Assembly: GCA_963668605.1 (NCBI GenBank)
Contig: OY764903.1
Location: 5,890,001-5,954,000, forward strand
Direction: 5' to 3'
DNA length: 64,000 nt
Source of the DNA: G963668605 sp963668605
GTDB taxonomy: Bacteria > Acidobacteriota > Terriglobia > Bryobacterales > Bryobacteraceae
The notes under the pieces were generated by a model. It was given only the letters and a program-made list of their open reading frames with translations, did no database searches and was not told the DNA's origin. A program made the position numbers and the translations under genes. The stretch's first letter is position 1; each line of letters starts with the position of its first letter. Shown one piece after another: positions 1 through 7,956 of the stretch.

Positions 1-100
1 TGACGGACGCCTCGTTGTACCCGAACCCGGTACGTGGGTGCTGCTCGGTGCGGGGCTGATCGGTCTCGGCCTGTGGCGCCGCAAGACATCGCGCGCATAA
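1..100 (+). CDS. C-terminal end of a PEP-CTERM exported protein (partial)
   Basis: The reading frame enters from the left edge (first full codon at base 2) and stops at 98-100. The 32 visible residues form a textbook PEP-CTERM tail: VPEPGTW, a hydrophobic stretch rich in Leu and Gly, then a basic end (WRRKTSRA). In this family the tail directs export and is cut by an exosortase, leaving the protein at the cell surface or in the extracellular matrix. The body of the protein lies outside the window, so its function cannot be told. No exosortase gene was seen in the window. Confidence 0.85.
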   Translation, partial: DGRLVVPEPGTWVLLGAGLIGLGLWRRKTSRA

Positions 101-166
101 TTTGGTGCGGTTGCCGCGTATCCTCGTGCTAGCATGAGAATTGGGCCGTCCGGTCCAACCCTCATC

Positions 167-1090
167 ATGCGAAACGTAGCGATTATCGGATCTGGTTGCG
201 CTGGAAACACCGCAGCCATCTATACGGCGCGGGCCTCCCTGAATCCCCTGGTCGTCGGCGGGCACGAACCCGGCGGGCAGCTTTCGCTCACAACGCTCGT
301 CGAGAACTTTCCCGGTTTCCCGGAAGGCATCAACGGGCCGGATCTTGTCGAGAACATGAAGCGCCAGGCGCAGAGCTTCGGCGCAGAGTACCTGGACGGT
401 TCAGTGATCGAGGCCGATCTCTCCAAACGTCCCTTCCGGCTGAACGTCGAGGGCGAATGGATTGAGACCCGTGCGCTGATTATCGCCTCAGGAGCCTCGG
501 CGCGCTGGATCGGGCTCGAATCCGAGCAGAAACTGATCGGGCATGGTGTCAGTTCCTGCGCCACGTGCGACGGCTTCTTCTATCGCGGGAAGAAGATCAT
601 GGTGGTTGGCGGTGGCGACTCGGCGATGGAAGAGGCCAATTTCCTCACCCGCTTCGGCTCGGAGGTGGCGCTTGTGCACCGTCGCGAGGAGTTCCGCGCG
701 TCGAAGATCATGCTCGACCGCATGCACGCAAACCCCAAGATCAAGCTGTTGCTCAATACCGTTGTGGAAGAGGTTCTCGACGGCGGCGCGGGCGTCGTCA
801 CCGGCGTTCGCCTGCGCAACGTCAAGACCGGCGAAGTCTCACAGCGCGAGGTCGATGGCTTCTTTGTCGCCATCGGCCACATCCCAAATACCAAGGTCTT
901 TGCGGGCCAACTTGAATTAGACGCGGACGGCTACATCGTCTCGCACGGCGGCGCACGCACCAGTGTGGCGGGCGTCTTCCATGCCGGCGACGTGCAGGAT
1001 CGCACCTACCGGCAGGCCATCACGGCATCCGGAGCGGGTTGCATGGCGGCCATCGAAGTCGAGCGCATGCTCGAAGCCGAAGGGCACTAG
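167..1090 (+). CDS. trxB: Thioredoxin reductase (NAD(P)H, FAD)
   Basis: About 307 residues, the normal length for low-molecular-weight thioredoxin reductase, which uses NADPH and FAD to reduce thioredoxin in the cytoplasm. An FAD Rossmann motif (IIGSGCAG) starts a few residues after the chosen start. The redox-active pair CATC sits near residues 131-134, followed by the pyridine-nucleotide motif VGGGDSA. The C-terminal part has the GHIPNT and FHAGDV motifs of the second FAD contact. The frame is open back to an ATG at 134, but the start at 167 puts the FAD strand where the family has it; neither start has a clear Shine-Dalgarno sequence. The Cys in GSGCAG, where most members have Pro, is a mild oddity. 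The gene stands alone. Confidence 0.9.
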   Translation: MRNVAIIGSGCAGNTAAIYTARASLNPLVVGGHEPGGQLSLTTLVENFPGFPEGINGPDLVENMKRQAQSFGAEYLDGSVIEADLSKRPFRLNVEGEWIETRALIIASGASARWIGLESEQKLIGHGVSSCATCDGFFYRGKKIMVVGGGDSAMEEANFLTRFGSEVALVHRREEFRASKIMLDRMHANPKIKLLLNTVVEEVLDGGAGVVTGVRLRNVKTGEVSQREVDGFFVAIGHIPNTKVFAGQLELDADGYIVSHGGARTSVAGVFHAGDVQDRTYRQAITASGAGCMAAIEVERMLEAEGH

Positions 1091-1227
1091 AGCAGAGCAT
1101 CCATCTACTCGATACACGTAGACTTGTATTGTCCAAAAGGTGCGTTGAAGCGATATTGTGTGCTATTGGGCGGACCATGGTCTGCAGACTAATTCATCAG
1201 CTTGCTTGCCGGTGATATGCTTTAGGT

Positions 1228-1719
1228 TTGAAAAATCTTAAAATTCTAGCGTTGCTAATAGTTTGCATTGGCATTCCCTTTGCTATTGTGATTGGCCTGC
1301 GCGCTACTCCGGATACCACCACCGCGCCGCCCAAAGTCAGCTATGCGGAGTTGGTCAGCATTCTGCTCACCGGCGTTACCATCGTCCTAGCCATCGGTGC
1401 GGTGTTTCTTGGGGCTCTGGCCATCTGGGGCTACCAAAGCATTAAACAGGAAGCCGTGACCGCTGCCAAGACGAGTGCCGATGCTGCGATCCAAGAGAGA
1501 ACCGAGTTGGTAGTAGATAAGGCTGTTGAAGCAGCGGTTGATAAGGCGGTCAGAGGCCAAATGAAGTCAATCGCTGGTAAGATTAGGAGAGAGATTAAGC
1601 GGAACGATCAGAGGACGGATGATCTCATGTACCCAGCGGCGTTTTCGCAACATCCAACAGAAGGGGAACCGTCTGGTCCCGTAGCAGATGAATACCCTGA
1701 TGGAGCACAAAATCAATGA
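1228..1719 (+). CDS. Small two-helix membrane protein with charged cytoplasmic tail (hypothetical)
   Basis: 163 residues from a TTG start. Residues about 5-25 and 40-68 are hydrophobic and look like two membrane helices. The rest is charged, with an Ala/Lys/Glu-rich stretch (about 75-125, DKAVEAAVDKAVRG) that could form a coiled coil, and an acidic, Pro/Gly-rich end. The stop overlaps the start of the peptidase gene at 1716 by four bases, so the two are very probably co-translated. I recognise no family. By position it could be a membrane partner or substrate of the downstream ImmA/IrrE-type peptidase, which is inference only. Codon use looks more AT-rich than in neighbouring genes. Confidence 0.6.
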   Translation: MKNLKILALLIVCIGIPFAIVIGLRATPDTTTAPPKVSYAELVSILLTGVTIVLAIGAVFLGALAIWGYQSIKQEAVTAAKTSADAAIQERTELVVDKAVEAAVDKAVRGQMKSIAGKIRREIKRNDQRTDDLMYPAAFSQHPTEGEPSGPVADEYPDGAQNQ

Positions 1720-2216
1720 AGATGGATCGGGAAACTCGCGCATTCATCCAGCGGCTTCAGTCCGATGCACCTGTTAACATTGTCGGAATCTCGAAGGTTC
1801 TCGGGTTGAACGTTTGGGAGTCCCAAACACTACCCGATGGAGTCGCCGGGAAATTATTCCGAGATCGAAAGAACGGTGGCGGCGGTGGATACAGCATCAT
1901 TGTCCGTGCTCAAGATCCCGTTGTCCGGAAGCGCTTCACGATCGCACACGAACTAGCCCACTATCTACTTCATCGCCACTTGTTCAGTGATGAACTGGTA
2001 GATAACGCGCTGTACCGCAGCGGCTTGTCCACGCCGATTGAGGCCCAGGCAAATGCGCTAGCGGCAGATCTCTTAATGCCTTGGCATCTTCTCATGCCGG
2101 AAATTGGTCAGGGCTCCGTAAAAGATCTTGCCACCAAATTTGAAGTTTCAGAACAGGCGATGGAAATCCGTATTGCTTCTGGAGTCAGACCGTCTACTGT
2201 TTCTGCTTTGGTTTGA
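1716..2216 (+). CDS. ImmA/IrrE family metallo-endopeptidase
   Basis: 166 residues. The zinc-protease motif HELAH lies at about residues 78-82 (context FTIAHELAHYLLH). A downstream EAQANALAADLLMP helix at about 109 supplies the likely third ligand, Glu109; both are the signature of the ImmA/IrrE (DUF955) family. Known members cleave repressors: ImmA acts on the ICEBs1 repressor and IrrE/PprI on DdrO. They are usually encoded beside an XRE-type helix-turn-helix gene. Here no such gene is adjacent; instead the start overlaps the stop of a small membrane-protein gene (ATGA). The substrate is unknown. A second ATG two codons in (1722) is an equally possible start. Confidence 0.85.
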   Translation: MKMDRETRAFIQRLQSDAPVNIVGISKVLGLNVWESQTLPDGVAGKLFRDRKNGGGGGYSIIVRAQDPVVRKRFTIAHELAHYLLHRHLFSDELVDNALYRSGLSTPIEAQANALAADLLMPWHLLMPEIGQGSVKDLATKFEVSEQAMEIRIASGVRPSTVSALV

Positions 2217-2238
2217 CGTTTTTCATGATCTTTTCGCG

Positions 2239-2337
2239 TCAGGCGGCCTCCAGCAGCTCTTGGCTGTTCCAGACGTGATCCGTGAGCCCCGCCGCCATCG
2301 CTGACGTAATCCGCAACGTTTTGGCAGCGGCAGCTAC
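2239..2337 (-). pseudogene. Transposase C-terminal relic
   Basis: Read on the minus strand, a frame of about 32 codons ends at 2239. It encodes KTLRITSAMAAGLTDHVW and then ELLEAA before the stop. The pattern KTLRVTPAMAAGxxDHVW is the familiar last segment of IS transposases of the DDE type common in Acidobacteria, Verrucomicrobia and Bacteroidetes. An in-frame stop sits directly upstream at about 2338-2340, and nothing else of the transposase or its terminal repeats is visible. This is therefore a decayed fragment, not an active element. Confidence 0.6.
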
Positions 2338-2396
2338 TCAGGAAAGTGAGTTTTCGTGGCTTGGTGGGTCACGTCTATGAATGCCCTAATCAGAGC

Positions 2397-2898
2397 GTTG
2401 ACACACTTAACACAACCAACCGTCAAGGGCGGTTCCAACTGTTCGGCCGTGCGTAGCGAATCAGGTCGGCGTCCCGCACGTTCTCCAGGTTGAGCTTGGT
2501 GGCTTTGGATAGCAGTCGAAGCAAGCTCACGAAGTTGTCGGGGGACGTATTTTCCAAGTATCGCTGTAAGCTGTTCAGTGCCTTGTCGTCTCCTGACCAT
2601 AGCGTCGGGATTTTGTTAAGTTCATATACCAGCCGGGCTTGCCACTCTACCGGGAGCGCTGAATCGTGGGATATTGTGAAACGCAGTCCGGATAATGCCA
2701 CGAGGCAATTAATCCGTTCCTTCCGGATTTCCGCCACCTCAAGATCACGGGAGGTCTTCTCGACCGCCTTTATAGCACCCCAGACGGCCAGTGTACCGCC
2801 AACAACTGCACCTGCAAGGCTTGGGATAGCAGAAGCAACGACGTTCTCCATTGTTCGAGAGTGTAGCACCGCTCAAGGTTGGTTGTGTGAAGTTATCA
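2397..2898. mobile_element. Candidate non-autonomous cassette bounded by about 22-25 bp terminal inverted repeats
   Basis: The left end (2397-2421) and right end (2877-2898) are inverted copies: a perfect 12-base inner core and a similar outer part (ttga, then actt) with one small gap. Between the cores sits a single minus-strand gene (2423-2851) that fills almost all the space; its stop codon starts one base from the left core. Imperfect direct repeats lie just outside. No transposase or integrase is inside. The arrangement resembles a one-gene cassette or MITE-like element with cargo; only other genomic copies could confirm this. Confidence 0.4.
2423..2851 (-). CDS. Small membrane-anchored protein, possibly DUF6680-like (hypothetical)
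   Basis: About 142 residues from the ATG at 2851; a GTG six codons upstream (2869) is also possible, and neither has a good ribosome-binding site. The N-terminus (SAIPSLAGAVVGGTLAVWGA) is one membrane helix. The rest is a soluble, mainly helical domain of about 110 residues with RKERINCLVALSGLRF and a Leu-rich C-terminal region. The layout recalls DUF6680, a family found in mobile regions, but that is a guess from pattern only. The gene is enclosed by inverted repeats at 2397-2421 and 2877-2898, which suggests it travels as a unit. Confidence 0.5.
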   Translation of the reverse strand: MENVVASAIPSLAGAVVGGTLAVWGAIKAVEKTSRDLEVAEIRKERINCLVALSGLRFTISHDSALPVEWQARLVYELNKIPTLWSGDDKALNSLQRYLENTSPDNFVSLLRLLSKATKLNLENVRDADLIRYARPNSWNRP

Positions 2899-2907
2899 AT
2901 GCCCGAG

Positions 2908-3864
2908 TCAGAGCAGCGGCTTCACCGCGCGGTCGAGTTCGGCATCGCTGAATTCCGCTAGTTTGACGCCCTTGTGCAGGCTCCAGCGCTCGACATGTTC
3001 CACCGTCGCGCCCGGCGCCAGCTTGGTCATCGGCCCAATCGTCTCCAACTCCAGGAAGTCGGCGTTCGTAAATGTCTCAAAGGACACGCCCATGTCGGGA
3101 TACGTTCTGGTCGGGTCGGCCGTGTAGCGCTTGATGAACAGGTCGCCATTCAGCAGATACGCGCCCCACGTGTTGACGTTGAAGAAGGCGGTCTTCTGCG
3201 GGTTGGTGGCCTTCGGGTCCTGCCGTAAGCCGAGATATTTCGAAGTGAACTTCCAGCGCGGGTCGCCGAAATTAGTGTACGCCCACATCACCAGAGGATT
3301 TGTCGGCTGCAGCATCTCGGGGTGCGTTCCGCGCGGCGGGAAACCATAGATCGCCTGACCGCCCTGCGCCATCATGGTCAAAGCCCACGGGACCAGTTCC
3401 ACAGGGAACAGCGTCGTGTTTTTGAGGCGGTGGATTACTTCGACGCTCGAGCCGGAGGGCGCCAGGCGAACAATTATCGTCTTCTGCATTCCGGTCTCTT
3501 TTTCGACGGGTTGCACGGCCTCCAACTCGCCTTGGCGGACATGGATCGCAACGGGGCCGTTATCGAGCGCGTAGCTAGCCTTCTCGTCTTCCGGTCCCAC
3601 CCATAGGCGGTGGCCGCCACGCGGTGTCCACTTGGCTTCGCCGCTCTTTCCCAGTTCGTCGCGGAACTCCTTGAACAAGTTCTGCCCGCCCACGAATCCG
3701 TAACGCATCACGCGCGGGCCGACGTCGCTCGTGACGATCAGTTCCACTTCCCCGTTCGTGACGCGGTAACAATTCTGCCAGCCCGCATAGGCGGCCTTTT
3801 CGATTTTGACTTCGGCGGATAGGCTCATAGTAATCAGTAACGAGAATATCAGGGATCTCAGCAT
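2908..3864 (-). CDS. Exported DUF4380-type protein (aldose-epimerase-like fold)
   Basis: About 318 residues from the ATG at 3864, chosen because it begins a clear signal peptide (MLRSLIFSLLITMSLSA); the open frame runs on to 4029 without coding features. The mature part has the hallmarks of DUF4380: a TNGEVELIVTSDVGPRVMRYGF segment (residues split here only for description), then GGHRLWVGPEDE, and a Trp/Pro-rich middle typical of the galactose-mutarotase-like beta-sandwich. The family's substrate is unknown, but the fold suggests carbohydrate binding in the periplasm. It is divergent from the exported protein at 4017, leaving about 150 bp for both promoters. Confidence 0.7.
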   Translation of the reverse strand: MLRSLIFSLLITMSLSAEVKIEKAAYAGWQNCYRVTNGEVELIVTSDVGPRVMRYGFVGGQNLFKEFRDELGKSGEAKWTPRGGHRLWVGPEDEKASYALDNGPVAIHVRQGELEAVQPVEKETGMQKTIIVRLAPSGSSVEVIHRLKNTTLFPVELVPWALTMMAQGGQAIYGFPPRGTHPEMLQPTNPLVMWAYTNFGDPRWKFTSKYLGLRQDPKATNPQKTAFFNVNTWGAYLLNGDLFIKRYTADPTRTYPDMGVSFETFTNADFLELETIGPMTKLAPGATVEHVERWSLHKGVKLAEFSDAELDRAVKPLL

Positions 3865-4016
3865 CGCACGCCCATTATAGGCCACTCGGCGGGAGCCGGG
3901 CGCGGGAATAATGCACCAGCTTAATTCTCCACATTGCAGCGCCGCAATATCGCCCACGAACCAGCTCCTGCTACGGGATATAGTAGGGGTGTTGGGTTGC
4001 ATAACGGAAGAATCTA

Positions 4017-4427
4017 GTGAAAAAAACAATACTCTGCGTGATGATATGCGGCCTGTTCTGCCTGACGGCCGCAGGCCAGGGGAATAGTAAAGGCAAAGGG
4101 AAGGGCAAGGACAAGAACCCGCAGCAATCCGGCGTGACTGCTGACGTCAGCGCGAATCTGCGATTCGGTTCCGAAGAAGCAAGGATCATTTCCGACTACT
4201 ACCGTCCGAGGCTTCAGCAGTTGCCTCCGGGTTTGGCAAAGAAGTTGCAGCGGGGCGGCACGCTGCCGCCGGGCTGGCAGAAGAAGGTGCAGATGATGCC
4301 GTTGGAACTGGATGGGCGGTTGCCCCGAGTGCCAACGGGATGCCGGCGCGTAGTCTCGGGGAAGGTGGCTCTGCTGATCAACGACGCGACGAACACGATT
4401 CTCGACATTCTGGATCTGACTAGGTGA
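4017..4427 (+). CDS. Small exported basic protein, CigR/RcnB-like repeat region (hypothetical)
   Basis: 136 residues starting at a GTG. A signal peptide (about 1-20, cleavage after LTAAG or AAGQ) is followed by a Lys/Gly-rich linker (NSKGKGKGKDKN). A central segment carries two PPG-type motifs (LPPGLAKKLQRGG and LPPGWQKKVQ) of the kind seen in CigR/RcnB-like periplasmic proteins. The C-terminus is a short domain ending in ILDILDLTR. The cellular role is unknown. The only visible neighbour relation is the divergent DUF4380-type gene. Confidence 0.6.
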   Translation: MKKTILCVMICGLFCLTAAGQGNSKGKGKGKDKNPQQSGVTADVSANLRFGSEEARIISDYYRPRLQQLPPGLAKKLQRGGTLPPGWQKKVQMMPLELDGRLPRVPTGCRRVVSGKVALLINDATNTILDILDLTR

Positions 4428-4547
4428 AGAGGATCTCTGGGAAAGTCGGATTCCTAGACAATCGTCAGCCAATACCGCCGGTCGCGCGTCGGATGGACTC
4501 TCCCTTGACTTCCACGGCGACGCAAAGGTACTCTGCCCTATTCTTCG

Positions 4548-5585
4548 ATGAATGTTGCTATCGATGCCACGCCGCTCAGCGCGGGCGTTGGGGGAATCGC
4601 GCGCTACACGGCCGAACTCCATCGCGCGCTCGCGGCCGTGTTCCCGGACGACCGCTACACGCTGCTCTCGGACCAGCCCTTTCCCGGTCGCACGACCGCG
4701 CTGCCGGATAACTGGTTCGACCGGCGTTGGTGGCTCGCCGGTCTGCCGCGCGAGATGCGCCGCATCGGCGCGGAGTTGTTTCATGGCACGCATTTCTCCG
4801 TTCCCTATTTGCCACTGCGTCCCAGCGTGATGACAATTCACGACCTCTCGCCATGGAAAGATCCCCGCTGGCACTGCGCGGCGCAGCGCGTGCGGCGGCG
4901 CGCGCCGTTTCTCGCCGGCCTGGGCATCGCCACTCTGATCGTCACGCCGAGCGAAGCGGTGCGTGCCGAGGTGATCGGCCGCTGGTGTATTTCGCCGGGG
5001 CGTGTCGTGGCCGTTCCGCTGGCGGCGTCCGCGCACTTCCGGCCCGCATCTAATCCGCGCGGCGACTACTTTCTCTACGTCGGTGCACTGGAGCCGCGCA
5101 AGAATCTGCCGTTGTTGATTGAGGCTTGGCGCACCGTGCGCAACGCATGCGGGATCGATCTGGTACTGGCCGGAAAACGGCGTGCGGATTTTCCGGAGTT
5201 GCCGGACGAGCCGGGTCTTCGTGTGTTGGGCGAAGTGCCGGAGGCCGATTTGCCCGCGCTCTATTCCGGCGCCACCGCTTGCCTCTATCCTTCGTTGTAT
5301 GAAGGCTTCGGCCTGCCTGTGCTCGAAGCGATGCAGTGCGGAGCGGCCGTCATCGCATCGCGCGACGCCGCGATCTCCGAAGTGGCCGCGGGCGCAGCAG
5401 TGCAAGTCGATGCGAGCGACACGCGCGGCTGGGCGGAAGCGATGCTCTCGGCCGCGTCGAATCCCGCCTGGACTGAAACGCTGCGGACGCGCAGTCTGCT
5501 CCGCGCGCGCAGCTTTTCCTGGGAACGAACCGCACGGCTCACGCGCCAGGTCTACGAGGAGGCGCTGCTCCGCTTTGGCTCATAA
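4548..5585 (+). CDS. Glycosyltransferase family 4 (GT-B), glycan cluster gene 1
   Basis: 345 residues with the GT-B layout of GT4 retaining glycosyltransferases. The N-terminal acceptor domain begins MNVAIDATPL and contains GGIARYTAEL. A linker strand LYVGALEPRKNL near residue 175 leads into the donor-nucleotide domain with YEGFGLPVLEAMQCG near 250, the conserved E-x7-E region that holds the sugar nucleotide. Members build capsule, exopolysaccharide or lipopolysaccharide chains at the cytoplasmic face of the membrane. This is the first gene of a same-strand run to 11901, and its end overlaps the next start. Donor and acceptor cannot be read from the sequence. Confidence 0.88.
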   Translation: MNVAIDATPLSAGVGGIARYTAELHRALAAVFPDDRYTLLSDQPFPGRTTALPDNWFDRRWWLAGLPREMRRIGAELFHGTHFSVPYLPLRPSVMTIHDLSPWKDPRWHCAAQRVRRRAPFLAGLGIATLIVTPSEAVRAEVIGRWCISPGRVVAVPLAASAHFRPASNPRGDYFLYVGALEPRKNLPLLIEAWRTVRNACGIDLVLAGKRRADFPELPDEPGLRVLGEVPEADLPALYSGATACLYPSLYEGFGLPVLEAMQCGAAVIASRDAAISEVAAGAAVQVDASDTRGWAEAMLSAASNPAWTETLRTRSLLRARSFSWERTARLTRQVYEEALLRFGS

Positions 5586-6753
5586 ACCGCGCGCATTGTT
5601 CCTGTCCCCTGAACCGCCGTATCCCACCATCGGCGGCGGCGCATTGCGCAGCGCCTCGCTGCTGGAATATCTGGCGCGCGGCTACGAAGTCGACGTGATC
5701 CTGTTCCGGCACTCCGGCCAGCCTGCGCCGCTGTGTCCGCTGGCCCGCCGTCTGCTGTTGATCGATCTGAAAACTCATGCCCGCCATGGAGTGGCACGCG
5801 TGCGGCGAAACGCAGTGCGGCTGCTGCACGGCGTGCCTCCGCTAGTCGACCGCTTCTCCGGATACGGTGAGCAGATCCGCGGTTTCCTCGCGGCGCAGCA
5901 GTATGACGTCGGCGTCATCGAGCATTTCTGGTGCGCGGTCTACGTTGCCGAGTTGGGAACAGTCTGCCGCAGGACGGTGCTCGATCTGCACAACATCGAA
6001 TCCGCCTGGCATGAGCGCTGCGCCTCGGCCGAGCCCTGGCCATTCTCCGCGATCCTTCGGCGTTTTGGCGCCAGCGCATTGGAACTCGAGCGCGAATGGC
6101 TGCCGCGCTTTTCCGCTTTGCTGGCGTCATCGGAGGCGGATGCCGTCCTGGCAGCGCGCATCGCTCCGTCGGTCCCGATAACTGTGTACCCGAACGCGCT
6201 GCCGCTGGTTCCGGAGCCGCAGCACGACGTCGACGCCGACGTCATCGTCTTTGCCGGGAACCTGGAGTACTTGCCCAACGTGCATGCGGTGAACTACTTT
6301 CACACGCAGGTCTGGCCGCTGCTTCGAGCGCGGCGTCCGGCTCTGGTGTGGCGTCTGATCGGGAAGAATCCGCACGGCATCGCGCGCAGCGTTCGCGCAG
6401 ATTCCAATGTGGAGTTGACCGGGCCAGTCGAGGACGCAATCGCCGCAATGGCCCGCAGCAAGCTCGCTGTTGTCCCCGTGATCTCCGGCAGCGGAACCCG
6501 CCTGAAGATCCTCGAGGCGTGGGCCGCCGGCATTCCCGTCGTCTCGACTGCGTTCGGAGCCGAGGGGCTCGGCGCGACACCGGGCGAGCATCTCTTGATC
6601 GCCAGCGATCCGGCCGAGTTCGCGGAGCGCGTTCTCGAACTCCTGGACGATCCCGTCCGGCGTAGCGTGCTCGGGGCTGCGGGGCGCGCTTTCTATGAGC
6701 GCAATTTTACTTGGCGCGCCGTTTGGCCGTGCCTCGAAAAGGCGGGCTTCTGA
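5575..6753 (+). CDS. Glycosyltransferase family 4, glycan cluster gene 2
   Basis: About 392 residues if started at the TTG at 5575, eleven bases inside the previous gene. The open frame runs much further upstream, but only as a shadow of that gene. From this start the protein begins MAHKPRALFLSPEPPYPTIGGG, the proper first strand and loop of a GT4 enzyme. VFAGNLEYLPN near residue 222 and SGSGTRLKILEAWAAG near 303-318 mark the donor domain. The last form (Gly-Thr-Arg, then Glu) resembles sugar transferases that act on phosphosugar-lipid acceptors. It is translationally coupled to the gene before it. The exact start is uncertain. Confidence 0.82.
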   Translation: MAHKPRALFLSPEPPYPTIGGGALRSASLLEYLARGYEVDVILFRHSGQPAPLCPLARRLLLIDLKTHARHGVARVRRNAVRLLHGVPPLVDRFSGYGEQIRGFLAAQQYDVGVIEHFWCAVYVAELGTVCRRTVLDLHNIESAWHERCASAEPWPFSAILRRFGASALELEREWLPRFSALLASSEADAVLAARIAPSVPITVYPNALPLVPEPQHDVDADVIVFAGNLEYLPNVHAVNYFHTQVWPLLRARRPALVWRLIGKNPHGIARSVRADSNVELTGPVEDAIAAMARSKLAVVPVISGSGTRLKILEAWAAGIPVVSTAFGAEGLGATPGEHLLIASDPAEFAERVLELLDDPVRRSVLGAAGRAFYERNFTWRAVWPCLEKAGF

Positions 6754-6801
6754 TTCCCTGCCGCACGTTGCGACCTTCTATACTTATACTGGAAAGGTTG
6801 C

Positions 6802-7956
6802 ATGCGCTTTTCGGTTGACGCTCACGCCATTGGGCGGCACTTAACGGGGAACGAAGTCTACATTCGCAACCTGTTGAGCGGGTTCGCCTCGCTAGACAAA
6901 AGCTCGGAGTTTATCGCCTACCTGTCAGAGAGCGGAGCGAACGCCGAAGTGCCTGCAAATATTGAGGTTCGACGCGTTGCGCAGAACCCATTCCTGCGGC
7001 TCGGCCTGGACCTTTCGCGGCAGCTTCGCATCGACCGTCCGGACCTCCTGCATGTGCAATACACCGCGCCGTTGGGCTGTCCGGTGCCCGTCGTGGTGAG
7101 CGTGCATGACGTCAGCTTTCTCGAACATCCCGAATTTTTTAGTTGGTCGCGGCAACTGCAATTGCGCTGCACCGTCGAGCGTACCGTGCGCAGCGCCGCC
7201 AGGGTGCTCACGCCGAGCGAATTTTCGCGCGAAGCGGTAATACGCCGCTATCGATTGCATCCCGATCGCGTCGTGGCGATTCCGTATGCCGTTTCGCCCG
7301 TCTTCCGTCCGATAGCGCGCGAGACCGCCAGGGAGTCTGTGCGCGCCAGATTTGGCATCCCGGAACCATTCGTACTGATGGTTAGCGATGTGCAGATCCG
7401 CAAGAATCAGGTGGGATTGGTGCGCGCCTTCGCGGCGATGCTGCGCGCACATCCGGATTTTCCGCATCATCTCGTGCTGGTGGGCCAGCAGACCGCCTAT
7501 GCCGCAAAAGTCCGCGCCGCCGCGGAGTCCGAAGGCATCGGTCCCCGCGTGCACTTCACAGGCTTTGTCAGCGACGACGAGTTGTTGCAGCTGTACGGCG
7601 CGTGCGATCTTTTTGCGTTCCCCTCGTTCTATGAAGGCTTCGGCATCCCGATTCTCGAGGCGATGGCCTGTGGGCGCGCTGTGGCTTGTTCCAGGACCTC
7701 CGCTATGCTCGAAGTGGCCGACGGCGCCGCTCTGGTCTTCGATCCCGCCTCGACGGAAGCCGTGGCTCGCGCCATGTCGGACTTGTTGCTCGACGCCGGA
7801 TTGCGCACACGCATGGAACGCCTTGGCTTGCAGCGGGCGACGCAATTCAGTTGGGAGCAATCGGCCCGCAAGACGCTGGATGTTTATTACGACGTCGCCG
7901 GCAGTTCCAACCTCGCGGCCCGCAGCGTCCGCCCGATTACGGCATCACGCTCATGA
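6802..7956 (+). CDS. Glycosyltransferase family 4, glycan cluster gene 3
   Basis: 384 residues with a good ribosome-binding site (GGAAAGG a few bases before the ATG). Begins MRFSVDAHAIGRHLTGNEVY. The donor domain contains MVSDVQIRKNQ near residue 193 and FYEGFGIPILEAMACG near 276-290, the E-x7-E signature. It resembles the mannosyltransferase-like GT4 enzymes of exopolysaccharide clusters. The stop overlaps the start of the DUF3108 gene (ATGA), so the two are coupled. Substrates are unknown. Confidence 0.88.
   Translation: MRFSVDAHAIGRHLTGNEVYIRNLLSGFASLDKSSEFIAYLSESGANAEVPANIEVRRVAQNPFLRLGLDLSRQLRIDRPDLLHVQYTAPLGCPVPVVVSVHDVSFLEHPEFFSWSRQLQLRCTVERTVRSAARVLTPSEFSREAVIRRYRLHPDRVVAIPYAVSPVFRPIARETARESVRARFGIPEPFVLMVSDVQIRKNQVGLVRAFAAMLRAHPDFPHHLVLVGQQTAYAAKVRAAAESEGIGPRVHFTGFVSDDELLQLYGACDLFAFPSFYEGFGIPILEAMACGRAVACSRTSAMLEVADGAALVFDPASTEAVARAMSDLLLDAGLRTRMERLGLQRATQFSWEQSARKTLDVYYDVAGSSNLAARSVRPITASRS

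Larger units (their letters stand above)
2381..2914. repeat. Imperfect direct repeats flanking an inverted-repeat segment
   Basis: Bases 2381-2396 and 2899-2914 match at 14 of 16 positions (atgccc..tcagagc in both, in the same orientation). They lie immediately outside a pair of inverted repeats whose perfect 12-base cores are 2410-2421 (acacaaccaacc) and 2877-2888. The right copy runs over the stop codon of the DUF4380-type gene, so it could be the original target and the left copy a diverged target-site duplication. The two mismatches leave this uncertain. Confidence 0.5.

Noticed and set aside
4014..5405. Long minus-strand open frame (463 codons) opposite the exported protein and first glycosyltransferase
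   Set aside because: It spans two well-supported plus-strand genes and their gap, has Arg/His-rich shadow composition and no domain pattern.
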